From Streptomyces sp. WAC 04229 (GTDB taxonomy: Bacteria; Actinomycetota; Actinomycetes; Streptomycetales; Streptomycetaceae), in assembly GCF_003947455.1 (NCBI RefSeq), contig NZ_QHJH01000052.1, positions 1 through 43,483 of the forward strand: DNA of 43,483 nt, given 5' to 3'. The notes beneath the pieces were generated by a model that searched no databases, was not told the DNA's origin, and saw only the letters and a list, made by a program, of their open reading frames with translations. The position numbers and the translations under genes are program-made. Shown one piece after another: positions 26,645-35,175 of this stretch (within the stretch, counting starts at the first letter, position 1; every line of letters begins with the position of its first letter).

Positions 26645-28593
26645 TGTCCGTGGTCGACCGGCAGCAATGGGACGTCGTCGTGGTGGGCGCGGGCGGCGCC
26701 GGGCTGCGCGCCGCCGTCGAGGCCCGCGAGCGGGGCGCCCGTACGGCCGTGATCTGCAAGTCGCTGTTCGGCAAGGCGCACACCGTGATGGCCGAGGGCG
26801 GCATCGCGGCCGCCATGGGCAACGTCAACTCCGGGGACAACTGGCAGGTCCACTTCCGCGACACCATGCGCGGCGGCAAGTTCCTCAACCAGTGGCGGAT
26901 GGCCGAGCTGCACGCCCAGGAGGCACCGCAGCGGGTGTGGGAGCTGGAGACCTGGGGCGCGCTGTTCGACCGGACCGAGGACGGCCGGATCTCCCAGCGG
27001 AACTTCGGCGGCCACGAGTACCCGCGCCTCGCCCACGTCGGCGACCGCACCGGCCTGGAGCTGATCCGCACCCTCCAGCAGAAGATCGTCTCCCTCCAGC
27101 AGGAGGACTTCCGGGAGACCGGCGACCACGAGTCCCGGCTCCGGGTCTTCCAGGAGTGCACGGTCACCCGGGTGCTCAAGGACGGCCGCCAGGTGTCCGG
27201 CGTCTTCGGCTACGAGCGGGAGACCGGCCGCTTCTTCGTGCTGGAGGCGCCCTCGGTGGTGATCGCCACCGGCGGGATCGGCAAGTCCTTCAAGGTGACG
27301 TCCAACTCGTGGGAGTACACCGGGGACGGCCACTCCTTGGCACTGCTCGCCGGAGCGCCCCTGCTGAACATGGAGTTCGTGCAGTTCCACCCGACGGGCA
27401 TGGTCTGGCCGCCGTCGGTGAAGGGCATCCTCGTCACCGAGTCGGTGCGCGGCGACGGCGGGGTGCTCAGGAACTCGGACGGCAAGCGGTTCATGTTCGA
27501 CTACATCCCGGACGTCTTCAAGGAGAAGTACGCCGAGTCCGAGGCGGAGGGCGACCGCTGGTACGACGACCCCGACCACAACCGGCGTCCGCCCGAGCTG
27601 CTCCCCCGCGACGAGGTCGCCCGCGCGATCAACGCCGAGGTCAAGGAGGGCCGGGGCTCCCCGCACGGCGGGGTCTTCCTGGACGTGTCGACCCGGATGC
27701 CCGCCGAGGTGATCAGGCGCCGGCTGCCCTCCATGTACCACCAGTTCAAGGAGCTGGCCGACGTCGACATCACGGCCGAGGCGATGGAGGTCGGGCCCAC
27801 CTGCCACTACGTGATGGGCGGCATCGCCGTCGACTCCGACACGGCCGCCGCGCGCGGGGTGCCGGGGCTGTACGCGGCCGGTGAGGTGGCCGGCGGCATG
27901 CACGGCTCCAACCGGCTGGGCGGCAACTCCCTCTCCGACCTGCTGGTCTTCGGGCGCCGGGCGGGCCGGCACGCCGCCGAGTACGCGGCGGGCAGCGCGT
28001 CCGGCACCCGTCCGCGGGTGGACGACCCCCAGGTCGACGCGGCCGCCGCGGAGGCGCTCAGGCCGTTCTCCGCCGAGTCCCAGGCTCCCGACGACGGGCC
28101 GCCGGAGAACCCTTACACCCTCCACCAGGAACTCCAGCAGACGATGAACGACCTGGTGGGCATCATCCGGCGGGAGCCGGAGATGAAGCAGGCCCTGGAG
28201 AAACTGGCGGAGCTGCGGGCACGGGCCCGCCGGGCCGGCGTCGAGGGGCACCGGCAGTTCAACCCCGGCTGGCACCTCGCCCTGGACCTCAGGAACATGC
28301 TGCTGGTCAGCGAGTGCGTGGCCCGGGCCGCGCTGGAACGCACCGAGTCCCGCGGCGGGCACACCCGCGAGGACCACCCGTCGATGGACCGCCGGTGGCG
28401 CCCGGCCAACCTGCTGTGCTCGCTCGCCGACCCGGCGGGCGGCGGCCCGGGCGCGACAGACCCGGAGCGCGGCCAGATCACCCTGGAACGGCAGACCACC
28501 GAGCCGATCCGGCCCGACCTGCTCGCCCTCTTCGAGAAGGAGGAGCTGGTGAAGTACCTCGCCGACGAGGAACTGGAGGGGCGGTCCGAATGA
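26644..28593 (+). CDS. sdhA: Succinate dehydrogenase flavoprotein subunit
   Basis: The protein has 649 residues. It oxidises succinate to fumarate with covalent FAD and passes electrons to SdhB. The dinucleotide fold is VVVVGAGGAGLRAA near residue 12. The FAD-linked histidine is H46 in GKAHTVMAEGGIAA. Active-site motifs include MEFVQFHPTGM, TESVRGDGG and GPTCHYVMGGI, and the C-terminal GSNRLGGNSLSDLLVFGRRAG is a family hallmark. Fumarate reductases share these motifs, so direction in the cell is inferred from aerobic Streptomyces physiology. It is coupled to the anchor gene upstream and overlaps sdhB by 4 bp. Confidence 0.95.
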   Translation: MSVVDRQQWDVVVVGAGGAGLRAAVEARERGARTAVICKSLFGKAHTVMAEGGIAAAMGNVNSGDNWQVHFRDTMRGGKFLNQWRMAELHAQEAPQRVWELETWGALFDRTEDGRISQRNFGGHEYPRLAHVGDRTGLELIRTLQQKIVSLQQEDFRETGDHESRLRVFQECTVTRVLKDGRQVSGVFGYERETGRFFVLEAPSVVIATGGIGKSFKVTSNSWEYTGDGHSLALLAGAPLLNMEFVQFHPTGMVWPPSVKGILVTESVRGDGGVLRNSDGKRFMFDYIPDVFKEKYAESEAEGDRWYDDPDHNRRPPELLPRDEVARAINAEVKEGRGSPHGGVFLDVSTRMPAEVIRRRLPSMYHQFKELADVDITAEAMEVGPTCHYVMGGIAVDSDTAAARGVPGLYAAGEVAGGMHGSNRLGGNSLSDLLVFGRRAGRHAAEYAAGSASGTRPRVDDPQVDAAAAEALRPFSAESQAPDDGPPENPYTLHQELQQTMNDLVGIIRREPEMKQALEKLAELRARARRAGVEGHRQFNPGWHLALDLRNMLLVSECVARAALERTESRGGHTREDHPSMDRRWRPANLLCSLADPAGGGPGATDPERGQITLERQTTEPIRPDLLALFEKEELVKYLADEELEGRSE

Positions 28594-29357
28594 GCGGCTA
28601 CCAGGCCCGCTTCAAGGTGTGGCGCGGTGACGTCGGGGGCGGCGGACTGGAGGACTTCGAGGTCGAGGTGAACGACGGCGAGGTGGTCCTCGACATCATC
28701 CACCGCCTCCAGGCCACCCAGGCCCCCGACCTCGCGGTGCGCTGGAACTGCAAGGCGGGCAAGTGCGGTTCGTGCTCCGCGGAGGTCAACGGTCGGCCAC
28801 GGCTGCTGTGCATGACGCGGATGTCCGTCTTCACCCGCGAGGAGACGATCACCGTCACGCCCCTGCGCGCCTTCCCCGTCGTCCGCGACCTGGTCACGGA
28901 CGTCGGCTTCAACTACACCAAGGCCCGCGAGATCCCGTCCTTCGTGCCGCCCGCCGACCTCGGGCCGGGCGAGTACCGGATGGCGCAGGAGGACGTGGAC
29001 CGCTCGCAGGAGTTCCGCAAGTGCATCGAGTGCTTCCTGTGCCAGGACACCTGCCATGTGGTGCGTGACCACGAGGAGAACAAGCCGGCCTTCGCGGGTC
29101 CGCGCTTCCTCATGCGCGTCGCCGAACTGGACATGCACCCGCTCGACGCGGCCGACGACACCGGCCTGGACCGCGGGCGCACGGCCCAGGACGAGCACGG
29201 CCTCGGCTACTGCAACATCACCAAGTGCTGTACGGAGGTCTGCCCCGAGGGCATCAAGATCACGGACAACGCGCTGATCCCCCTCAAGGAACGGGCCGTG
29301 GACCGCAAGTACGACCCGCTGGTCTGGCTGGGTTCGAAGATCAGGCGCCGCTCCTAG
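28590..29357 (+). CDS. sdhB: Succinate dehydrogenase iron-sulfur subunit
   Basis: The protein has 255 residues. The N-terminal ferredoxin domain has the [2Fe-2S] ligands in NCKAGKCGSC with a fourth in RLLCMTR. The C-terminal domain has CIECFLCQDTC and then YCNITKCCTEVCPEGI, supplying the [4Fe-4S] and [3Fe-4S] clusters that lead to the quinone. The ATG overlaps the sdhA stop (ATGA), with GGAGGGG upstream. It is the last gene of the operon; only 9 bp separate it from the convergent gene, so no dedicated hairpin terminator is visible. Confidence 0.95.
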   Translation: MSGYQARFKVWRGDVGGGGLEDFEVEVNDGEVVLDIIHRLQATQAPDLAVRWNCKAGKCGSCSAEVNGRPRLLCMTRMSVFTREETITVTPLRAFPVVRDLVTDVGFNYTKAREIPSFVPPADLGPGEYRMAQEDVDRSQEFRKCIECFLCQDTCHVVRDHEENKPAFAGPRFLMRVAELDMHPLDAADDTGLDRGRTAQDEHGLGYCNITKCCTEVCPEGIKITDNALIPLKERAVDRKYDPLVWLGSKIRRRS

Positions 29358-29366
29358 GCGCATTGA

Positions 29367-30488
29367 TCACGGCTCCTGACGGACCCAGCCCTCGCGGTAC
29401 TCGTCCCAGTTCTTCTCGGTCGCCGCGAAGTCGATGTACGGGGCGACTCCGAACAGTTCCCGGTCGGCGTCCGTCCGCGACAGTCCGAGGCGGACGCCGC
29501 GGACGGCGGCGGCGACGGTCTCGGCGTGACCCCAGTGGTCGAAGTTGCTCTCGTGGTAGAAGGGCAGGCCCATCAGCAGGTGGGTGGTGGGCGGCGTGAC
29601 CTCCAGGGCGAGGGAGGTCTGCTGGGCCACGTAGCCGCCGTAGGTGCCCTCCAGGGGCTGCGCGGTGTCGTACGACATCACGGCGATCTGGTCGACGCGG
29701 CGGGCGACCTGCCCGAAGTACTCCTGGGACCACCACTTGGGGTGCTCGGTGAAGAAGCCGAAGACGGAGTGCAGGGCCGGGAGCGGGTCGATCTGGTGGG
29801 CGGCGACCGAGAGTTGCGCGTCGCGGGCCCGGGTGACCTCGCGGACGTCGTCCAGGAGGGAGAGGTAGTCCCGGTCGCCCGAGTGCAGCGGCTCCAGATC
29901 GAGGTGGACGCCGTCGTAGCCGGCGTCGAGGACCTGGCGGGCCGAGCCGACGACGGCGGCGCGGGTGCCGGCGTCGGCCAGGCGCATGCCGTCCGGGCCC
30001 TCGGTGGCGAGGACGTCGCCGAGGAAGGCCTGGACGCGGACGCCGGGCAGGTCGCGGTGGACGGTGTCGATCAGCCAGCGGGCCTTGGGGTACAGCGACT
30101 TCGGCAGGGTGCCGTCGTGCTCCATCGGGCCGGTGTGGACGTACAGGTCGCGGATGCCGGTGGACTTGACGCGGCGGGCGAAGGCGGTGAGGTCGGCGTC
30201 GTCCTTGCGGCCGTCGACCCAGGCGTGGCCGAGCCAGATCGCGTCGCGGTTTCGGGTGTACGTGCCGTCGGCGGGGTCGCCCATGTAGTTGACGCGGAGG
30301 GCGGTCTCGGCGGTGAGGAGGGGGAGGAGCAGGACCAGGAGGACGGCGAGGGTGATGCGGCGGATCCGTCTTCTTCTCCGGCCCTTGCTCTTGCTCTCGC
30401 TCTGACTCTTGCCCTGGCTCTCGCTCTCGCTCTGGCTCTCGCTCTCGCTCTGGCTCTCGCCGTCGGCCTTCGCTTCCGTGTGTCCCAC
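29367..30488 (-). CDS. Membrane-anchored GH18-like protein
   Basis: The protein has 373 residues. Residues 10-36 are a Ser/Glu/Gln/Lys low-complexity tail, then an Arg-rich patch and one membrane helix (about 46-63), so the domain faces outwards. The rest looks like a GH18-type (beta/alpha)8 barrel: DGVHLDLEP at 192-200 aligns with DGxDxDxE, with E199 as acid and D197 conserved but H195 in place of the middle Asp. AVMSYDTA at 270-276 matches the MxYD strand. It may act on cell-wall sugars, or be a non-catalytic relative. The GTG start at 30488 is set by the frame; the spacer to the phosphatase gene upstream is 97 bp. Confidence 0.75.
   Translation of the reverse strand: MGHTEAKADGESQSESESQSESESQGKSQSESKSKGRRRRRIRRITLAVLLVLLLPLLTAETALRVNYMGDPADGTYTRNRDAIWLGHAWVDGRKDDADLTAFARRVKSTGIRDLYVHTGPMEHDGTLPKSLYPKARWLIDTVHRDLPGVRVQAFLGDVLATEGPDGMRLADAGTRAAVVGSARQVLDAGYDGVHLDLEPLHSGDRDYLSLLDDVREVTRARDAQLSVAAHQIDPLPALHSVFGFFTEHPKWWSQEYFGQVARRVDQIAVMSYDTAQPLEGTYGGYVAQQTSLALEVTPPTTHLLMGLPFYHESNFDHWGHAETVAAAVRGVRLGLSRTDADRELFGVAPYIDFAATEKNWDEYREGWVRQEP
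30416..30460 (-). repeat. 18-bp in-frame tandem repeat
   Basis: Two identical 18-bp units (30416-30433 and 30434-30451) and half of a third encode SESESQ repeats in the cytoplasmic tail of the GH18-like protein. Flanking bases back to about 30382 are degenerate six-base variants. Unit number could vary between strains without breaking the frame. Confidence 0.85.
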
Positions 30489-30585
30489 CGGGTCCCCTCC
30501 CTGCGGAGCGCCGACGCGCCCCGCGTGTTGCCTGCGGGGACGAGTCGAACCGGTGTTCCGGTTGCGGTCAGGGGGGCGTGGTGGG

Positions 30586-33174
30586 TCAGAACAGGCTGAG
30601 CAGCGCCTCCGCCGGGTCCGTGAGCTGGGTGTCGCCGCCCGGCAGGGGCAGTTCGAACCACACCGTCTTGCCGCGTGGCGTACGGCGGGAGCCCCAGGCC
30701 GCGCTGAGCAGCCCGACCAGTTGCAGGCCCCGGCCGCCCTCGTCGGTGTCGCGGGCGCGGCGCCTGCGGGGCTGGACCAGGCCGGAGTCCCAGACCTCGC
30801 AGACCAGGGTGCGGTCGAGCAGCAGGCGGAGCCTGATCTCGCCCTCGCCGTACCGGAGCGCGTTGGTGACGAGTTCGCTGACCAGCAGCTCCGTCGTGTC
30901 GACCAGCGGTTCCATGTCCCAGTCGAGCAGCTGGGCGCGGGCCAGCTCGCGGGCCCGGCCGACGCTGCGCGGCTCGCGCGGCAGGGTCCAGTCGCCGACG
31001 GACTCCGTGGGCAGGCCCTGGACGCGGGCCATCAGCAGGGCGATGTCGTCCTCGCCGTGGTGGCTGTCAAGGGTGTTGAGGACCTGGTCGCAGACGTCCT
31101 CCAGGGGCTGGGTGGGGTCGGTGAGGGCGCCCACGAAGGCCTGGAGTCCCTCGTCGAGGGGGTGGTCGCGGCTCTCGACCAGGCCGTCGGTGTAGAGGGC
31201 GAGCAAAGCGCCCTCGGGCAGTTCGACCTCCACCTCCTCGAAGGGCTCCCCGCCGACGCCGAGCGGCAGGCCGGGCGGCACGTCCAGCATCAGCGCGGAC
31301 TCGCCGGGCTCGACCAGGACGGGCGGCAGGTGGCCGGCGTTGGCGAAGGTGCAGCGCCGGGTCACCGAGTCGTAGACGGCGTAGACGCAGGTCGCCAGGT
31401 AGACCTCGGAGAGGTCGGCCTCCCGGGGACGGCGGGCGGCCCGGGTGGCCTGCTGGACGCCTCCGGGTGCGCCGAGGCCGCGCGCGATCTCGTCCAGCTG
31501 GGAGAGCACCTCGGCCGGTTCGAGGTCGAGCTGGGCCAGGGTGCGTACGGCGGTGCGGAGTTCGCCCATCGCGACCGCGGCGCGCAGACCGCGGCCCATG
31601 ACGTCGCCGACGACCAGCGCGGTGCGGTGGCCGGGGAGTTCGATGACGTCGAACCAGTCGCCGCCGACCTCGCTGGCCCGGCCGGTGGCCGCTTCGCCGG
31701 GCAGGTAGCGGCAGGCGATGTCGAGCCCGGAGGCCTCGGGGTCGCCGGGCGGGAGGAGTGAGCGTTGCAGTATCAGCGCGCGTTCGTGCTCGCGCCGGTA
31801 GAGGCGGGCGTTGTCGATGCAGACGGCGGCGCGCGCGGCCAGCTCCACGGCGAGGTCGCGGTCCCGGTCGCCGAAGGGCTCGCTGCCCTTGGTCCGGGCG
31901 AACTGGGCGAGTCCGACGACCGTGTCGTGGGCGACCATCGGCACGGCGAGCGTGGACTGTACGAGGCTGCCGTCCTCGGCGGGGACGGTGCGCGGGCGGC
32001 CCGTGCGCAGGGCGTCCGCGCAGGGCGAGTTGAAGGGGTAGTGGTGGACGGCGCCGAGCTGGACGCGCTCGCCGGCGCCGTGCAGGGGCGCGTCGGAGAC
32101 GGCGCTGGAGTAGGCGACGCGGCGCAGCTCCGCGGAGCCGTCGGCGAGGCCGGCCGGGGTCTCGTCTCCGACCAGGAGGCCCTGGTAGAGGTCCACGGTG
32201 GCGAGGTCGCAGAAGCCGGGGACGACGACGTCGAGGAGTTCGCGGGCGGTGGTCTCCAGGTCGAGGGAGTTGCCGATGCGGGCGCCGGCCTCGTTGAGCA
32301 GGGCGAGGTTGCGGCGGGCGGCGGCGGCCTCGCGGGCGGCGGCGCGGCGGGCGGTGATGTCGGTTCCCAGCCAGGCGACGCCGATGGGGCGGCCCGAACC
32401 GCTGTGGACGCGGTAGAGGTTGACCGACCAGTGGCGGCGCTCCTCGGAACCCGGCACGAATCCCGTGACGTGCATGTCCGTGATGGAGTCGCCGCTCTCC
32501 AGGACCCGGCGCAGGGTCGCGGAGACCCGGTCGGCCTCGGCGCGCGACAGGTAGTCGTGGACACCCTTGCCGCGGTGGTCGTCGGGCGTGCCGCCGAAGG
32601 TGGAGGCGAACCGCTGGTTGGCGCGGCGCACCCGGAGGTCGGGGTCGATCAGCAGGAAGCCGAACGGAGACTGGCCGAATATGGCCTGCGAGGCGGCGAG
32701 GTCGGTCTCGATGCTGCGCAGGACGCGCACGTCGACGACGATGCAGACGGCGGCCTTCTCGCCGTCCTCCGTCCGCGTCGGCATGACGTACACCTCGGCG
32801 AGGCCGCGTGCTCCGCGACCGGTCCCCGTCCCGGAGCCGCTGTCGGTGTCCGGCGCGCGGAAGGGAACCACGCCGGTCCACTCCCGGCCGTCGAGGATCT
32901 CGGCCATCTTCCGCTGGCCGCGCTCCCGCAGGTCGGGGTCGACGAAGGCGTCGATGGGGTCGGTGCCGACGGCGTGTTCGGCGGGGATGCCGAGCAGTTG
33001 CTCCGCGCGCAGGCTCCACTGGTCGACGAGCCCGTCGGGGCCGATGGAGAAGGACGCGACCTTGATGTAGTCGTAGATGGAGCCGGGCGGGCTGCTCTGC
33101 CACACCGCGTCACCGAGTGGCGCGTCTTCCGACGGGCCCTCCGACTTCGTGGGCCTCGCTGGTATCTCGCTCAC
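30586..33174 (-). CDS. PAS-PAS-GAF-PP2C phosphatase with C-terminal HATPase
   Basis: The protein has 862 residues. Two PAS domains (about 33-150 and 160-275) and a GAF domain (290-458) sense signals. The SpoIIE/RsbU-type PP2C domain (475-717) has GGDWFD at 504-509, GDVMGRG at 523-529, YTDGLVE at 661-667 and DD at 709-710 as metal-binding motifs. The last domain (730-846) is an RsbW-type HATPase with N box ELVTNAL at 767-773 and GGRGLQLV at 813-820. It thus unites the phosphatase and the anti-sigma-type kinase of a partner-switching pathway. The GTG at 33174 has GGAGGGG about 9 bases upstream; a longer frame to 33369 has no such support. No membrane helix, so cytoplasmic. Neighbour at 33404 is a stand-alone HATPase. 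Confidence 0.92.
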   Translation of the reverse strand: MSEIPARPTKSEGPSEDAPLGDAVWQSSPPGSIYDYIKVASFSIGPDGLVDQWSLRAEQLLGIPAEHAVGTDPIDAFVDPDLRERGQRKMAEILDGREWTGVVPFRAPDTDSGSGTGTGRGARGLAEVYVMPTRTEDGEKAAVCIVVDVRVLRSIETDLAASQAIFGQSPFGFLLIDPDLRVRRANQRFASTFGGTPDDHRGKGVHDYLSRAEADRVSATLRRVLESGDSITDMHVTGFVPGSEERRHWSVNLYRVHSGSGRPIGVAWLGTDITARRAAAREAAAARRNLALLNEAGARIGNSLDLETTARELLDVVVPGFCDLATVDLYQGLLVGDETPAGLADGSAELRRVAYSSAVSDAPLHGAGERVQLGAVHHYPFNSPCADALRTGRPRTVPAEDGSLVQSTLAVPMVAHDTVVGLAQFARTKGSEPFGDRDRDLAVELAARAAVCIDNARLYRREHERALILQRSLLPPGDPEASGLDIACRYLPGEAATGRASEVGGDWFDVIELPGHRTALVVGDVMGRGLRAAVAMGELRTAVRTLAQLDLEPAEVLSQLDEIARGLGAPGGVQQATRAARRPREADLSEVYLATCVYAVYDSVTRRCTFANAGHLPPVLVEPGESALMLDVPPGLPLGVGGEPFEEVEVELPEGALLALYTDGLVESRDHPLDEGLQAFVGALTDPTQPLEDVCDQVLNTLDSHHGEDDIALLMARVQGLPTESVGDWTLPREPRSVGRARELARAQLLDWDMEPLVDTTELLVSELVTNALRYGEGEIRLRLLLDRTLVCEVWDSGLVQPRRRRARDTDEGGRGLQLVGLLSAAWGSRRTPRGKTVWFELPLPGGDTQLTDPAEALLSLF

Positions 33175-33298
33175 GCGAACCGTCCCCTCCAGCTCACCGC
33201 GTCCGGCACCGGTCACCAAAGGCGGCTGCCCGCAGTATCCAGCACTACGGCGCCGCACAACACGGTGTTCACGATCACAGCCCGGTCCCGATGGTTTT

Positions 33299-33310
33299 CG
33301 GTCCGGACCG
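33299..33310. promoter_or_regulatory. 12-bp palindrome upstream of the phosphatase gene
   Basis: CGGTCCGGACCG is perfectly symmetrical and lies about 125 bp upstream of the GTG at 33174, in the 229-bp spacer between two - strand genes. It could be an operator. GC-rich palindromes of this length occur by chance at moderate rates here. Confidence 0.25.
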
Positions 33311-33403
33311 CGCCAACACTTCCAGTCTTCTAACCAGCGGACACGGCATCGAATCACGCTGTTCCACAACTGCCACTGGCCTGAACCAGTTGTAGCCGTT
33401 CCG

Positions 33404-33814
33404 TCATCCCGGGAGCGTGAGTTCGAACCACACCGTCTTGCCCGCGTCCCCGGCCCGGGTGCCCCAGCGGTGCACGGAGGATGCCACCAGCTGGAGACCC
33501 CGGCCGTCCTCGTCCTCGGGACGGGCGACGCGCTCGCGCGGCGGTTCGGGCAGCGGGTCGGAGACCTCCACCAGCAGGATCCCGGGCGGCGCGGCGGGGC
33601 GGCGGAGCAGGCGGACGCCTATGGGGCCGGTGGCGTGCCGCAGGGCGTTGGTCACCAGTTCGCTGACCAGCAGGATGGCGATGTCGCCGACACTGTCGAG
33701 GTCCCACTCGCGCAGGGCACCGCGGACCTGCCGCCGGGCGGTCCGCACGGCGTCCGGCACCGCGGGAAAGACCCACTCTGCGCGGCCGCCCTCGCTGTCG
33801 ATCACGCCGCTCAC
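33404..33814 (-). CDS. RsbW/AbaA-type HATPase, anti-sigma-like kinase
   Basis: The protein has 136 residues and is a single HATPase_c_2 domain. The N box is SELVTNALRHA, then VEVSDPLPEPP in place of the usual DxGxG, DGRGLQLV, and the end GKTVWFELTLP, which nearly repeats the end of the phosphatase gene downstream. Such proteins in Streptomyces act as serine kinases on anti-sigma antagonists or are the abaA-orfA-like partners of whiJ/DUF397 loci. The start may be the GTG at 33814 or, more likely, the in-frame GTG at 33805 with AGGA at a proper distance. It may be in one unit with the phosphatase gene 229 bp downstream. Confidence 0.85.
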   Translation of the reverse strand: MSGVIDSEGGRAEWVFPAVPDAVRTARRQVRGALREWDLDSVGDIAILLVSELVTNALRHATGPIGVRLLRRPAAPPGILLVEVSDPLPEPPRERVARPEDEDGRGLQLVASSVHRWGTRAGDAGKTVWFELTLPG

Positions 33815-33948
33815 TTCCTGGCCGGCGATCCCCCACCCATGTCCGGTTTCATGGGGTTAATGGGCACATACCCGGGATTCGGGCTCGGTACCGCTCGGGA
33901 GGGCGCACTGTGTCACGAACGGCGTGCGGGGCGCCCATGGCGGCCCGT

Positions 33949-34371
33949 TCACCCACCCCGCGCGTCCGTCGCACCCAGCCCCAGGTGCGCGAGCGTCCGC
34001 TCGACGGCCGGCACGTCCTGGTCGAGCCAGGGCACGTCCCAGATGCGGGCGGGGGTCAGCCAGCGCAGGGCGTCGTGGTCCTCGATGGGTTCGGGGGCGG
34101 GGGAACCGGGGAGGAGCCGCGCGGTCCACACCTGCAGGACGAAGGGTGGCCTCAGGGGCCACTGCCCCGGGACGCGCTCCCCGGCTTCGGCCGCCACTCC
34201 CAGTTCCTCGCGCAGTTCCCGCACGAGGGCGGCCTCGGGCGTCTCGCCCGCCTCGACCTTGCCGCCGGGCAGCTCCCAGCGTCCGGCCAGTTCGGCCGGC
34301 GCGCTGCGGCGCGCGGCGAGCAGGCGTCCGCCGTCGACCAGGGCGGCGCCCACCACGATCCGTTCCGTCAT
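33949..34371 (-). CDS. Nudix hydrolase, MutT-like
   Basis: The protein has 140 residues. The Nudix box is complete: GGKVEAGETPEAALVRELREE followed by LGV fits GX5EX7REUXEEXGU. The N-terminal VVGAALVDGGRLLAARRSAP and WELPGG are characteristic of 8-oxo-dGTP/(d)CTP pyrophosphohydrolases of the MutT group, which cleanse oxidised nucleotides. The exact substrate is not certain. The ATG at 34371 directly precedes the first strand. It is flanked by short spacers on the same strand; co-transcription with the SPOR gene upstream (spacer 43 bp) is likely. Confidence 0.9.
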   Translation of the reverse strand: MTERIVVGAALVDGGRLLAARRSAPAELAGRWELPGGKVEAGETPEAALVRELREELGVAAEAGERVPGQWPLRPPFVLQVWTARLLPGSPAPEPIEDHDALRWLTPARIWDVPWLDQDVPAVERTLAHLGLGATDARGG

Positions 34372-34414
34372 GCGCCGGAGCCTACGGGCTGCCGGCCGGG
34401 CTCGTCGGCCCCGG

Positions 34415-34606
34415 TCAGTCCACCCCGCCCTTCCCGTTCGCCCCGAGCCGCTCGACCCAGTAGAGCTGCTGGTGGCCGCGGCCGTCGAGGGTGTCCGCGA
34501 TCTTCTGGGCCTCGGCCCGGGTCGCGTACCTGCCCACGCGGTAGCGATTGCCGTTGTCGTCCTGCCGGAAGACCAGCCAGGGAAGAGTGACCGTGCTGTC
34601 GTTCAT
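34415..34606 (-). CDS. SPOR-domain mini-protein
   Basis: The protein has 63 residues. The pattern YRVGRYATRAEAQKIADTL followed by YWVERL is that of a SPOR-like fold, and the gene encodes little else. SPOR domains bind denuded glycan at septa, but this protein has no signal peptide or membrane segment, so it would stay in the cytoplasm and may have another role. The ATG at 34606 is preceded by GGAGGGGCG. Similar short proteins occur widely in Streptomyces. Confidence 0.8.
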   Translation of the reverse strand: MNDSTVTLPWLVFRQDDNGNRYRVGRYATRAEAQKIADTLDGRGHQQLYWVERLGANGKGGVD

Positions 34607-35159
34607 CGCGCCCCTCCACTTCCCGCCCGCGGCTCGCGCCGCGCCCCACCCGCCAAGGAAACCCCGATCCGCATATGCCCGAGCCTACGCCCAACCTTCA
34701 CGGAGCGAATACGGCTTTGCACAAAGAGGTACGCAACCAGCCAGAACGCAGGGGGCGCACGATACGGAACGCGCCGCCTCCGCGCCCCGATGCGTCCGGT
34801 CGGAGGCATGCCGGAGCCAGGGGAGGCCACCTGCGGGAACGGCCGGATTGACCGGATTCATGCGCCGCGCGGAGGGCGGAACCGGGCGGCTGGACGAGAG
34901 GGGGGACACGGGAAAGGGGCGCGGGAGGCGCACGGGAGGCGTGCGCCATCTCACACCCCTACGGGGCTCCCCAACTCACCCGGCGGCGCCGCTGGTTGAC
35001 GAGCGGGGGCGGCGCCGGGGCGGCGCGCGGGGGCCCCGTCGGCGGGTGACGGGGCTGGTACGCCGCCAGGTGACGGGGCGAGGGCGCCGCCAGGTGACGG
35101 TCGAGACCGCGACCGCCGGACGGACGACCGGGCGGCGGCGCCTGCCGGTGAAGAGGGCG
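34607..35159. other. 553-bp gene-free region
   Basis: No frame here has convincing coding character. Bases 34680-34780 are AT-richer and hold CTTTG-CA-CAAAG (34715-34726) and GCATATGC (34670-34677); this is probably the promoter of the SPOR/Nudix unit. The left-hand remainder is very GC-rich with a degenerate repeat at 35041-35105 and the 3' hairpin of the GntR gene. Nothing else recognised. Confidence 0.5.
35041..35105. repeat. Degenerate 21-23-bp tandem repeat
   Basis: Three consecutive units share a core GTGACGG: units begin at about 35041, 35062 and 35085, the last two with GCCGCCAGGTGACGG in common. It lies downstream of the GntR gene. Possible remnant of low-complexity coding sequence or simple slippage. 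Confidence 0.55.
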
Positions 35160-35175
35160 CTACCTCACCGGCAGG
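35141..35175 (-). terminator. Terminator overlapping the GntR gene stop
   Basis: Perfect 11-bp arms CCTGCCGGTGA (35141-35151) and TCACCGGCAGG (35165-35175) enclose a 13-base loop that contains the TAG stop of the regulator (35160-35162). The layout is the same as at 7946-7981. Confidence 0.7.

Noticed and set aside
35041..35105. Short repeats resembling a CRISPR array
   Set aside because: Units are imperfect, directly abutting and without unique spacers, and no cas genes are present.
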